A stretch of 64,000 nt of DNA from Lactarius indigo (Eukaryota > Basidiomycota > Agaricomycetes > Russulales > Russulaceae), in NCBI GenBank assembly GCA_025766275.1, contig JAFKAC010000068.1, positions 186,001 to 250,000 on the forward strand, given 5' to 3'. A program made the translations under genes and the position numbers. How positions within the stretch are numbered: the first letter of the stretch is position 1; each line of letters starts with the position of its first letter. The notes under the pieces were generated by a model. That model was not told the DNA's origin. It did no database searches and saw only the letters and a program-made list of their open reading frames with translations. Below are positions 31,489-42,519 of this stretch, one piece after another.

Positions 31489-31528
31489 GCTTACATAAAG
31501 GGGTGCGAGTTCCTGATGGCCCCTACCT
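31489..31528 (-). repeat. Right terminal inverted repeat
   Basis: 40 bp ending GGCCCCTACCT, exact reverse complement of 28105-28144. Confidence 0.93.
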
Positions 31529-31530
31529 TA

Positions 31531-31803
31531 GTGTGGACTTGGATGACGAGTGCAAAGTCTGGCATGGGAAATGGCACTATAGTCACATTCAGGTCGCTGA
31601 TGATCCAGCTGTCTGTCCGTTCTTCCCTGTGTCCGGGAACTGACATTTACAGGCTGCTCCACAAGTTCTGGATGGTGCCACCTGTGGCCACCATCAATGC
31701 TTGTGCTTCGGAAGTTCAATTTGGCGGTATGTCATTTCTGCTACTACTGTTTCTGTAACTAAACACATTGGTCTTGTAAATACAGGTGAACCTAGTACAA
31801 CAT
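31531..31803 (+). other. Short unassigned stretch with exon-like sequence
   Basis: Joined to the left flank of the transposon it reads DDECKVWHGKWHYSHIQVAD before a stop. A good intron (GTATGT...CTAAC...ACAG, about 31725-31785) follows. Possibly the end of the same unknown gene as 27586-27880; not identified. Confidence 0.3.
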
Positions 31804-32737
31804 TTACAAGTCAACTTCACCATCAAGACCACATTCATCTGGGGTCAGTAGGGTAAGTCCTGGATGTCTTCGCAAAATATGAACATTATCTTTGTAAGTC
31901 CAAATCCCAATAAGGCTGACTATTGCTGATGTCTCAAGGACATATACTTCTGATGACCACTTCCCAGACCATCTTCCAAACTTTTTGCAGCACTCTATCA
32001 ATGGATGATAGACAACAAAGGAGAGGCCAGCAACAGTATAGAAGGCTAAGGCCTCTCCAAATATTGGTTTGGTCTTCTCCACCTCTAACTCTGTTTCATC
32101 TATAGGCTCATCTCTTGACTGTAACAGCCCTAGCTGAGCCTCAAAGTACCTTGAGGAGTGTGAAAGGGACCTCTTTGAAAGCTCAAAGAGCTGACTTGTA
32201 AGGGTAATACCATCAGGAAGAGGGCATTTCCCCCAGCATGTATATGTAGGATCTGGCCCTATTTCAGGATAAGATAGAATTGCATTTAAGTGGGCCTTCA
32301 AGTTAGGGTCTTCCTTTTTCTGCTTCTTAGTGATAGGAAATTCCTTGAACAGTGAAGTCCTTTGAGCCTTTGCTTTAGGTTCTGGGGAGAGTGTTGGATA
32401 GGAGAGATGTAGGATTCTAACAGACTGCTTGTCTGTCTTATATGAAGCAATATTTTTGAAGGGGGATTTTTTTGACTTTATACCATGTCCAATATCTCCA
32501 ATGGTCCACTCACATGTAGCTTGAGAGCCAAATCTGATAGAGCCATCATAGGAAATGTGGAAGGGAATATGAATGAGCTGAAAGATGCATAGTCTGCAGC
32601 AGGAAATTTTGGATGGATCATTGCCAACATAGAGGTGTTCAAATCCTTGAAGAAAAAGGATAATCTTGCTCTGAAGCTTGGCCAAATCATCTTTTGTTCT
32701 AGGGATAGCTGTCATAGCATACTCCACCACATTTGAG

Positions 32738-33138
32738 TGTTGGAACGTGATAAGTACGTAAGGACCTTATCTATAGCAGTTACAACATTACGGTACTATG
32801 TTTACCATATTAGGCAAGTCAGGATACATACGGTAGTGGGCGTATCATGTCCGGTGATGAGGAGAAGTCTCATGACTGTCTCAGAAGTGCGAAACACATC
32901 AGGCGTGTGTAAAAACGCGATATTGTGGACGCCTTTACTCATCACTTTTGTGCAAATGGACATGGTGGGGCCATAGAGCATAAATACCCTCCTATGGGGA
33001 GGGAGGCGAATACAGAACTTCACCCCTCTTCACTTGTGCACACTCTCCCCTCTGAAGCAGTCTCTCAACCTACTGCAAAGGTGAGAATGTCCCTCCTGCG
33101 TGCTGTGCTTTAGCCTGTAAGACTTTTGCTGCGCAACA
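32738..33138 (+). repeat. Solo LTR in the transposase gene, Copia-like
   Basis: 401-bp unit TGTTGGAACG...GCGCAACA (terminal TGTTG/CAACA) with perfect duplications TTGAG at 32733-32737 and 33139-33143. A TATA-like ATAAATA near 32980 suggests plus orientation. The size and TGTTGGAA start are typical of Ty1/Copia LTRs. Excising it plus one target copy restores the transposase frame. Confidence 0.85.
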
Positions 33139-33306
33139 TTGAGAATATGGCAAAGTTCTTGATCACCTCCTGATTAAATCCAAGCTCTGATGCAATAGGG
33201 ACAATATACCAGTGGAGGAGGGCCATCCATTCATATATCTTGTATTGACTCTGCTGCTTTTTAGATGGATCCCGAATTGGTCCACAAAAGGATAAGGGTA
33301 ATGTTG

Positions 33307-33925
33307 TGGTAAGGTTTAGGGTGACGCCGGAGTAAAGGGGGCAGTCACGTGCGAGTGACTGTGAGAATAATGAGTCAAGAGAGTACGAGCGCGAGTATTC
33401 GCATTGGAGGCAGATGGGGAGTAAACAAGTCAAGACGAGGCTTCGTTACATTGTTGGGCTCTTTTTGAGCCGTTTTTATAAGTACAAGTACAATAATATC
33501 AAACGCTTTTTCAAAAGCAAGTTGGAATATGAGTAAGAACGCTCGGGGAGTCGTATAGTAGTTCGGGCAGACACATGGGCCATCGGGCACGATACCAAAT
33601 CACAAGTTAAGTCGCACTTGCTTCCCATTCGAGGCTGCAAACTGTCCTTCAGACGGGAAGGGAAAACGAGTGGGAACCTTCGAGAATATGAAGTCATAGT
33701 AGAATACATACACATCATAGCTGCTTGAAGCAGCTTTCCGAATCTGCAAAACATATTGTAGTGAAGCTGATAGAACACGCAAGAATATACGAAGACCAGA
33801 AATGTACAAGCCCCTATGGGGCAGGTCCAAAAATTTGGGCATGGTTGAACGGAAAGTGCCTAAGGCCGAGTGTGGTACACACGAACGCTACTGCTGCTCA
33901 GACCTCCAGCGGAATGAATCTGCCA
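33307..33925 (-). repeat. Second solo LTR in the transposase gene
   Basis: 619-bp unit TGGTAAGG...TCTGCCA with perfect duplications TGTTG (33302-33306, 33926-33930). TATAAAAA on the minus strand near 33475 suggests minus orientation. LTR plus one target copy is 624 bp, a multiple of three, and its removal restores the frame. The family is not identified. Confidence 0.75.
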
Positions 33926-36138
33926 TGTTGCTATGGCACTCTCAACCTCTGAGCCAAGCTTTGAAGCCATATCTTGACCCATAAAGACACTTTCTGACTG
34001 AGAGCTAAATGAGACCCATATATCCCAGATATGTGGCATGCAGTTTTCATAGAAGAGGTGGAAGGGGTCAAGTGGAAAAAAGAATGGATGTGAGAAGGCA
34101 GGGCTGGCTGCACAAAGGGGAAGGCCAGAAACACCAGTTTCCCGCACAATTGCTGCACACTGTGCCTGGTTGCCCTTTGCAGCTTCAAGCCTCTCAATGG
34201 TTCTCCAGTAGCCCTCTAGAGTCCTAATTGGCAGGTTAAAAATGTCAAAATAAGGGCGATCGCCATTAATCTCCTGGCTTTGAGGTGGAGAGAGAGGATA
34301 GTACTGAGATTTAGCACCTATAAAACAAATTAATGAGATAAAATAGTATAATAGTATAATGTTGTATACCTCTTTCCCTACTAGGGTGTGCACCCTGCAC
34401 CATACTAAAATGACACCCATATCTAGCCATATGTCCAGCCATTCTGCTGAGTTTTGCAGAACCAAGCATATCTCCAAGAACACCACAAAGAAAGACCTTC
34501 AAAAGAAAGTAGGTTCCTGAATAAGCATCAAAGGACCATACACCAGCACTAAGCTTTGCAAGCTCCTCATATAGGACATAAATAAATGACTCCACATTTC
34601 CAGGTGAAGAGGGTCCAGGAATGACAAGTGGAATAATGATGTTAGCAGCCTTAGATCACATGTTGGGAGGAAGGTTTAAAATTGTGACTATAAGGACCCA
34701 TACATCAGACTGCTTCTTCATAGTGAGCTGAGCACCATCTCCTGAGATGATTATAGCAGTATCAGTGGGATCTTTGAATAAATGGGAGTGGTTGAGATGG
34801 CTAATGGAGTCAGAGAAATCTAAGTATATGGTGGGGGGAGAATTAGGCTTTAGATTATTCAGAGCCTCTTGTAAATGCTCATGTCAGTATTGCATAGCCT
34901 TTGCCATCTTCCTATTCATATAAAATGACTGAATAACAGGTGTGATGGGGGTATAAAGCATTTGGGCTTTTGGGTGGCCATTTTTGTCATAGCGTGGCTC
35001 ACCACAAGGCCCAAGGTGTTTGTCACAGATGTAGATGCATGAATGGAGGTCTTTAAACTCTCCAGTGAAAGCCATGCAGCTTTTGGGACACATGTCAACT
35101 AGCTGAGATGACAGTCCTGTAAGCTCTACAGCAAGCTTCTGCACCATGTATAGGCTAAGAATTTCAGTGCCTGTGGCCTCTTGAAGGACTTGGGCATGGA
35201 GTCTGTATGCTTTGACAGTGCCATGAGAGTTGACCCATGCAATGTAGTGCTTCAAAGAAAGCTCTTCCTCTAGGGTAAGTGTGCGGCCCCTAGGGTCATC
35301 AACAGGTGGGTGATTGGGTGGGGTATAGCCTGATAAAAGCTGTGCCTGAAGTCTTCTCACAACTTCTGGAAAGTCAGCAGCATTAGCATCAGAGTCATTG
35401 CTGCCACTAGGACCAACACCATCTAGCTCCCTCTCAGAAAAGGAGTCATGGCCAGAAGTGCCAGTGTTCAGATCCCCTATTGAGGGGGGGAATACAGCAG
35501 GATGGAAATCCACCTCATCATCAGAGTCAGAGTCAGAGTCTGCAGAGCCAGAGCCAGCCTCAGAAAGCACAGGGTGTCAATCCATCTCTGAGTCAGAGAT
35601 ATTGGGATCCATCCCTAGGTAAGTCAGATCACTAGCAGCAGGATCAGTAAAGCCAAGATCAATGTCCATATCAGGACTAAAAAGATCATCTAATATCATG
35701 TAGCCATGAGCACAGATGCACCCTTTATATTAAATAATATACTTACCTGGCTCTACAGCTTCCCCTTGACAATAATCAAGCTGCCTGGAATCCTCAGAGT
35801 AGGTGTTAGCCAGCTGAGGCTGGGGATCTGCCGCTTTAGGGTTAAAAATAATAATAATAATAATAAGTAATACCTTCTGGGTCCTCTGAGCGAGATCCAA
35901 CAACATCTGGTACTGTATCAGGCTGTAAAATGCCACCTTCAAGCTGAGAAAGGAGCTGTATGGTTTGATGTATGCAAGATTGCACAAAAGGAGCTGATTC
36001 AGCATTGGATGGGAGGGATTGGAGAAAGATTTGATCTTGTTGCAGATGAGCCTCAATTGTATGCTTTGTGACCATTCTTGAGGCTCCAAAACACTTGGAG
36101 CATTGGCAGGTGTATCTTGAAGTGCTTTGGGGCATCAT

Positions 36139-36345
36139 AGCTACACGATTGACAAAGGATTGACAAGAAGACTGTATATTGTAGTGAGCATGAGGACAAG
36201 AGCAAGGACAAGGGCGGACTCTGGTGTGGAGCTTACAAAGGGCACGTGCTCATTCTACTTGTGCTTGCAAAATCGAATCCCAACTTCTCTCATTGTCTTT
36301 TGTTTTTTTCAAAGTCTTATTCATATACACCACCTCAAAAACGTT
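36139..36345. promoter_or_regulatory. Divergent promoter region between transposase and companion gene
   Basis: 207 bp separate the two ATGs, so both genes are probably driven from here. GTAGTG at 36182-36187 (CACTAC on the minus strand) resembles a CACTA end, but its internal position argues against that. Confidence 0.5.
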
Positions 36346-38263
36346 ATGTCTGAATTTGAGGAGGACTACGATGATGACTTCGATTTGGCCAGCCATGCCC
36401 CCCCAGGACACCTCCCACCAGACTTGGACACAGTACCTGACCATGACTATGAGGATGAGGATGAATTCACACTGGGCCTCTGGTACAGGTCGAAGCCTTC
36501 ACTGAGGTTGAGACCCCCAATAAATTTTTCTGGACGATGCTCAATCATTGACACCGACCGTGACCATGACTTCAACAACTCTGGGACCACATTTGGTCCT
36601 TCACGTTCCCACATGTCAGGCTCAACCTTGCATTCCGGCCTTAACCATTTGATGGTTCCTCGCAAGAGTTCTTTTCGTTCAATCCCTCCTGATGTCATTG
36701 CAGCACTCACTGACAGTGAGCTTCTTCATAACCCCATTTACCGCAACCTACACCAAGACCACTACTGCCTGTCCTCCGTCCTCGCCAAGTATGCAGAACA
36801 AGATCTCACAGGGTTTGGTACTGTGAAGAGCGAAAGCCCTGTCCCTAACATGTACCAAAGTGCGTGCTAATTCGCTTCCAAAGTTCGGGTAGTAATCACT
36901 AACTCACATCTCATGGCAGTGATACCCCATGGTGTGAGCTCTTGCTGCGCGGATTCCCTTGGCCCCAACTCTCATGCATCATCGTTGGGGCCAAGCAATT
37001 CTGCTTCTCAACCCACAAAATTTGACATGGCGACAAACAAGACCCTTGAAGACCTCTTTGAAAGTGTGGAGGCTCCGCTCATGTGCCCACAATGTCTCCC
37101 AGAATCTGTGCTTTGGGATTTCAAAGACTTAAAGGACCAGCCGGGGGCCCCCATCGTCACGAAAGGCAACCAGAGTTGATCAAAACTTAGTCTTGCTCTC
37201 TGCTGTCCAAATGGCGATACACTCTCAAACCTTGAACATTCAAACATACAGCGTTCCGCAGAGATCATTGTTCAGAAGCTCATCAAGCTTATTGACTCAG
37301 ACCCCCAATCGGCTTTGCGTGGTAACAAGTCCAAGTCATGGACCAAGACACTCATCAGGAAGTTCTTCATGGACGAGTATGATCAAGCCATACTCAACCT
37401 TGAAGCGGAGCAGAAAATACTGCGCTTGTGTTCAGCTCATTGGAAAGCTGACACTGTGATTACCCAGGTTTTTTTGCGGTGAAACGAGGCCGAGGCTAAG
37501 GCCGCGGCAGCAATGAGCTCTGCACGTGCCACTTCTCCACACTCCAGCCATTCCGATAATCTCTGCCCCCCAGCACCGACTGTGCTCATTCTGCAAATCC
37601 AGGATGTGGCACCCATGAACGCAGCGAAGTGGGCTCTTGAGTTGAGCCCTGGCCCTAAATTGCCCTCAGCATCGCATGCCCAAAAGCGCAGCAAGGACAA
37701 CCTTTTGGTTTCTGGGCAGAAGACTGTGGGTGTCAGAGGGGTCTCAAATGGTAAGTGCTCTACTCAATGATGTCCAACCCCATTGACAAGTGGTACTCAC
37801 ACACAGAGAGCCAAAGACCTGCAGCACACAAAATCACACCCACGTTCCTTACCCACACCAAGATGGACCATACAGAACCTGCGCCAACAAATCTTCGTCC
37901 GCTTCATGTCAATCCATCAGGTGTGTCCGAGTCACTTCCACATTTACATTATACTGATCTAGAGTTGAATCCCCAGCCGACAATCTCATTGGTAAGTTGA
38001 AATGTCCTCTTCGTACACACTCCAACTGACTGCGTCCTTGCAGTGATCCTCACATCTGATTTCCCTTCCTTGACCGACGCTCCCCGGCTCCTTCGTTCCA
38101 TGAACACACAGTCATTGTTCAAACAAAGCGAGCCATCCAAGCAAGTAACAACGCTCCTCAATCATCTCCAATTTGCAGATCCATCATTGCCGGAGATCAA
38201 CAAGGACAACACATGTCAAGGTTGGGGGCATGAGCAGTTCATGGCAGGTGGGATCACCCTGTC

Positions 38264-38769
38264 TGTTGAAGCGCAGAACTAACAAGCAAGAGATAAGCTT
38301 GAACAGCTATGAGGACAAGTTAACTTCAGAGGTGAAGGGAACTCTATTACAACTGCATACCTATGAGGACAAGTTACTATAAAGAAGCAACACCTATGAG
38401 CAAAGGTAATAAGAGAAGTAAAGAGGAATAGAACTTACACTTCAGAGGTGAAGGGAACTCTGAAGTGTAGAGGCGAAAACAGCAGTCCTTATATACAGGA
38501 CGCTTAGATAATAATGGTCTGTGCGCCAGAGGGAGAAATGCCATTGGATGGCAGAGAACAATAGCTGCCTAAAGCAGACAATACCAGTATCTTAATAATA
38601 GAAAGAACAATAAGAACCATATATGGATCTAACAATAAAGATAAACAAAAGCGGTCCATATGAGTCTGGAGTGTTTATGAGTCCATAAGGGACAGATACC
38701 GTATATAGTATGTGGGCTGACTCAATCAGATCCCACAAGACATGTGACTTTAACAGTCACGTCTCAACA
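38264..38769 (-). repeat. Solo LTR in the companion gene, Copia-like
   Basis: 506-bp unit with terminal TGTTG/CAACA and perfect duplications CTGTC (38259-38263, 38770-38774). On the minus strand it starts TGTTGAGACGTGAC and has TATATAAGGAC, as in Copia LTRs. It contains internal direct repeats (CTTCAGAGGTGAAGGGAACT twice; CTATGAGGACAAGTTA twice). Its removal restores an exon reading GITL-SSSLTSWKEVG. Confidence 0.85.
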
Positions 38770-39122
38770 CTGTCGTCCTCGCTTACTAGTTGGAAGGAGG
38801 TTGGCAACGTTACAACTGCCCTCAAGCTCGTGGCAGCCACCATCAAAACATGCTGGGAAGCAAGGTTGATGTGCAAGAATGCCAGAACAACAAAGATGGG
38901 CGCATTCATCAGTGATGTCTATCTCGAGAAGACCCTTAAGTGTCTTGAGAGTTGCTGGGTCAGCACTGGTGGGGTACGTGTTCAAACATTCTCCTCCAAG
39001 TTTTCTGGTTAATCTATTCTAGGTCCTTACTTCCCAAAAGTGTATCCCGCCGATTCCCACTACCCCTTCGTATCACAACATCGCAATGTCGCCTCCACCA
39101 TGTGGGCCATCATCTCCACCGC

Positions 39123-39350
39123 AGGTGCCCATGATCAAAATCAAGCGGCCAACTCCTGTTACCAGCGTCGCTGCGGACAATGTCCCAGGGGTCCCCCCAG
39201 GAACCAACCCCACCAACCACAACGTTGCGATGTCATCTCCACCACATGTGCCCATGATCAAAATCAAGCAGCCAATTCCTGTTACCAGTGTCACCGCAGG
39301 CAATACCCCAGGGGTTCTCCCAGGAACCAACTCCACCAACCAGCAGCCCA
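39123..39350 (+). repeat. Two-copy coding tandem repeat
   Basis: About 120-bp unit repeated twice within an exon of the companion gene; each copy encodes VPMIKIKxPxPVTSV followed by a PGVxPGTNxTN stretch. Roughly 85 percent identical by eye. Confidence 0.7.
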
Positions 39351-39894
39351 CCACCAGCACAGAACACACAGGACCTTCAGCAGGGTTAGACAAGGTGCGT
39401 CGGTGTTTGGTATACTAGTACTCTACTATCTCACCCACAGCTTCTAGGGTACTCATGCAGACACAGCGTCACTCAAGCTCCTTCAAGTTTCGGAGCTCCT
39501 GGCCTTGTTCAGCGACAACAACCTCAGTGCCCCGAAGGGGAAGTGCAAAGATGGTGCATCATACATCCTAACTAAACCCTTTCATATTCACTATAAACTG
39601 TACAGATCTCATTACAGCCATTGTCGAATCCCCTGAACTCTCACAGGTTCTCAAGTTGACCATCATGGAAATTATTGGGAGGGTAAGATTCCCATTATCT
39701 GCGGTATCCAACACTGACTCCTGTTACCAGCGCAAGAAAGCGCCCAAAAAGCAAGTCGCTCTGTTACTGTAGTGTTAGTGCACCACCGCGTTCGTATTTG
39801 ACAAGTTTTTGGGGTTTTTTTTACTAGTAGTGGACCTGCAGACGTACATACACGTAGTACCCCTCAGACCTGGCATGACCACCCAGACAAAAAA

Positions 39895-40372
39895 TTGACT
39901 ACTATTTGACTACGAAATGCCATGGGACAACTAAGAGTGATCAATAAGTGACAAGAATTGACAGCAAACAACTAAAATTGTGCTGAGGCTGACTATGGAT
40001 TGTCCATCAATGACTTGATTGTGACTTTTAGAGACTTGGATCGGTCCCGGAATGACTCGAATCAGACTGAAATTGACTATAAATGACTTGATGTGACCAT
40101 TTGACGACTCCAGGTCTAGATGACTAATTGGCTAAAAACGACTATGGAATGACTGAAAACAACTGGCGGATGACTCAGATCGCCATGTGTTGACTTTGGT
40201 TGACTTTGGCAAAGCCCCCTGAACCCAACTATTCATAGTCGTTCATAGTCAATGTATAGTCAGATCTTAGTCAATCGGAGTCAGAAATCTTGCAAATAGT
40301 CATTTTTTGTCATTTTGACTACCCGGTAACCATTTCGGACAACAGCCGACTACCAGCTGACATCAGCTGACT
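39895..40372. repeat. TGACT-rich array, probable subterminal repeats
   Basis: About fifteen TGACT copies on the plus strand and about six AGTCA copies (clustered at 40236-40302) in under 500 bp; roughly one would be expected. Many extend to A/T-TGACT-A/T/C. No reading frame. Dense short direct and inverted motifs near an end are typical of subterminal transposase-binding regions in CACTA-, hAT- and KDZ-type elements. It lies on the outer side of the companion gene. Confidence 0.6.
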
Positions 40373-40767
40373 TTTCCTTTTTTACTGAGACTGACGGGAC
40401 ACACGGCGCCGGGTTACCCAAAATGGCATTATTTGTCCCGGCACGGTCACTTAGAAAACGTCTACGGTTTTCAAAATAGCTGGGATGCGTGCTCCAAAAG
40501 GTACGAGTATACGAGTGCAGGATCGACCGGCATGATGCGCCTGGGCCACTGCCAGTTCGAGATTCTCCAGCGTGCGACTGTATAGATTTCCCTGTGGTCA
40601 AGTAGTGGGCCGATTCTGCCCTTTGTTTTTTCTAGCTTGAAATAAATGGTTCTTGCGAGATCATGAGTACCTGGTACCCAGTATAAATTCTCCGGATGTG
40701 ACCTTGAAGATCGAAGACCCGGAAACACACCACGCGATGAGTACGACCCATAGGCCTTAGACCCCAT
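40373..40767. other. No gene recognised
   Basis: About 400 bp between the TGACT array and the first NLR-associated block. A 98-codon minus-strand frame (40471-40767) is unrecognised. Confidence 0.3.
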
Positions 40768-42100
40768 GAGTGAATGAGCAAAAAAAATTGTATTTTGGCT
40801 GCATGTCGTTCTAAACCGAGGGGTGAGTCAAAGTGTTGACCAAAGGAAGATGTCGCTTGTTGTTGAGCTTAAACAGCAATAATATTGACATAGTCGTCGC
40901 CAACGCGAACTATCAATACTCTCCTAAGTATTGACACCAACGAACAAGGGCCCCACCCGCGCAGAGATGTCAAGCACCCTAGTCGTCCGCCGTGCTCCAA
41001 CCCACTGCACTGCCGCCAGCTCTTGTAGCCACCCAGGGGACCTGCTGATTCTGGCTAACTTGGTCCACCCCGGCACACGGCGAGCGCGGACATCGAACGT
41101 GGGTCGCTGTTGCCGTCCGCCGCCGGCGGGAACGACAGCAACGCCTCGGTGTTTTCCGTCGTTGTCTCTACCGCGACGGTCAGGTTTTCATTCTCTGCGT
41201 TTTCTGTGCCAGCGATGCATCCCACGCCGGCCTTCTGCGTGATCACTGTGACGAATCGATCGGCCACCGACGATATAAGACAGAGGGAAATTAGTCACTG
41301 GAGATTTGAGAGGGAAGTGACGCACATCCCATGGCCCAATCAGTCGCCCGAATACGATCCCATGGGCGTCTAGCACTTCAAGAAACCTACAGAGAACTTC
41401 CATGTCGTTCGAACAGACGGTGGTCATAGCGAGCGCAGTCGCCGACGTACCATCCCAGGCGTCAGGTTACCGTCCTCGACGATGGCTAAGAACATGCGTG
41501 CGCCGTTCAGCCCGTAAGTGCGAGCGCGTGAGGAGCGCCAGCATCAGCTATAATTTGCCCGACCCACCCCAGCCCTAAGCCGGCAAAATCGTCAATTCAA
41601 GTCGCAGCGGATAAAAAAGTGATGAAAGATGCACCGTTCTCGATCAAGGCTCTGAGCAGATCCGCCCATGCATGCGTGTCCTGGTTACTGGACCCATTGG
41701 GCCCGCGATCGTATAGTGCAGTCGAGACACTTGCGCACGAGCCATGTCAGCCCCAGCTCGGGAGATTGGCGGTGTGAGTGGTGGAAGAGCAGCGTAGCGA
41801 TGCAGTATGGCTTGGCGACTTAACAAGCCGATAGTATACAACCGTCCCCATGTCAAAGTCGATATGACTCGGCGCCTTGTCGTCCATTGTCGTCCATTGA
41901 GGGGAAAGTGTTATTTCAGCAAATGGCACGGAGTAAGAGTGCGCACCATTTGGCAGCCAACGTTAGTCAACCCCATAAACCATCCAGAACCCATTGCCCC
42001 TGCTGCAACATGAGGCGTCTCTATCCACCTTTCTCGCTTTTGAAAAACGTTCATAGGATGCAAACTAACAGGGAGTCATTCTCGACCATTCGGTAAGAGA
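40768..42100 (-). pseudogene. NLR-associated block 1: decayed unknown gene
   Basis: Paralogous to 48628-50220 and 58420-59830. On the minus strand, short protein segments are conserved among the three blocks in the same order: a TTVCSNDMEVLCRFLEV segment and an ADRFVTVITQKAG ... ENLTVAVETTTENTEALLS segment. The frame is interrupted. No family recognised. It marks the left edge of the tandem array. Confidence 0.5.
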
Positions 42101-42482
42101 TAGATGGGTATCTCGGGGTCCCCCGTGGATGAGGCTGGTAAGATGGGAAAAGGCCCAACGAGGGCCGCATCAAGACATGAAGAGTTAACGGCCGACGAAG
42201 AACACGTGGAAATGGGAGAGTTTAGTCAACGTGCAACACGCCATGCGCAGCACAATTGCGCGCACCGCAAATCCCAAATCCGCCCTTTTGCCCTGGCGCC
42301 ATGCGCGCCCCAATATACTCGACACTTGACGTATCACAAAGCCGCTCTTCTCAGGAGCGGGGAGGTGTGCTATTGTGAAGTGGCTTATACAAGAGAGAAG
42401 CCGAAAGAGATACTACAGGGAAGGAATGAATTGTAAAAAGTGCCACATAGGGCCTCGTACCCCATGGCGCACTTTAATGGAT

Positions 42483-42519
<37 letters not shown>

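Larger units (their letters stand above)
28105..31528 (+). mobile_element. Tc1/mariner-IS630-like DNA transposon with 40-bp TIRs
   Basis: 3424-bp element bounded by perfect 40-bp terminal inverted repeats (28105-28144 and 31489-31528, outer end AGGTAGGGGCC) and TA dinucleotides on both sides (28103-28104, 31529-31530), the target duplication of the Tc1/mariner-IS630 superfamily. It contains a single five-exon transposase gene with one premature TGA. Perfect TIRs indicate recent activity. Confidence 0.92.
31804..36138 (-). pseudogene. Tnp2-family (CACTA/EnSpm-like) transposase, broken
   Basis: Minus-strand gene starting ATG at 36138. Exons 36138-35874, 35833-35747, 35689-34370, 34317-31804 (introns 40, 57 and 52 nt) join in phase once two solo LTRs with their duplicated targets are left out, giving about 1051 codons. 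The N-terminus has a cysteine/histidine motif (CQCSKCFG...H...H). The Tnp2 signature follows (CGEPRYDKNGHPKAQMLYTP, then GDGAQLTMKKQSDVW, KAANIIIP and GHMARYG...). The C-terminal part has SFCGPIRDPSKKQQSQY, an IGDIGHGIKSKKSPF block and a final LLTPDECG. Three TGA stops interrupt it (35577-35579, 34884-34886, 34656-34658), each explained by CGA-to-TGA. Solo LTRs sit at 33307-33925 and 32738-33138. A KDZ or Plavaka relative is the alternative family assignment. Confidence 0.82.
36346..39772 (+). pseudogene. Multi-exon companion gene of the Tnp2 transposase, unknown function
   Basis: Plus-strand gene, divergent from the transposase. Exon 1 36346-36859 (acidic start MSEFEEDYDDDFD) joins in phase across a 60-nt GTGCGT intron to exon 2 (36920-37750), which contains CPQCLPESVLWDFKDLKD and DPQSALRGNKSKSWTKTLI. 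Later exons, separated by short GT-AG introns, encode CQGWGHEQFMAGGITL, TSWKEVGNVTTALKLVAATI, a two-copy proline-rich repeat, and a last exon ending KKAPKKQVALLL before TAG at 39770-39772. Two TGA stops (37177-37179, 37480-37482) fit CGA-to-TGA, and a solo LTR (38264-38769) splits a middle exon. The WGH.QF.AGG pattern recalls a repeated Agaricomycete gene family that I cannot assign to a function. Confidence 0.6.

Noticed and set aside
36180..36187. CACTACAA on the minus strand as a CACTA terminus
   Set aside because: It lies between two divergent genes that decay together, so it is internal.
39823..39832. ACTAGTAGTG as the right end (CACTACTAGT) of a CACTA element
   Set aside because: No matching CACTACTAG end was found to the left, and the TGACT array thought to be subterminal lies outside it. 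A chance match remains possible.
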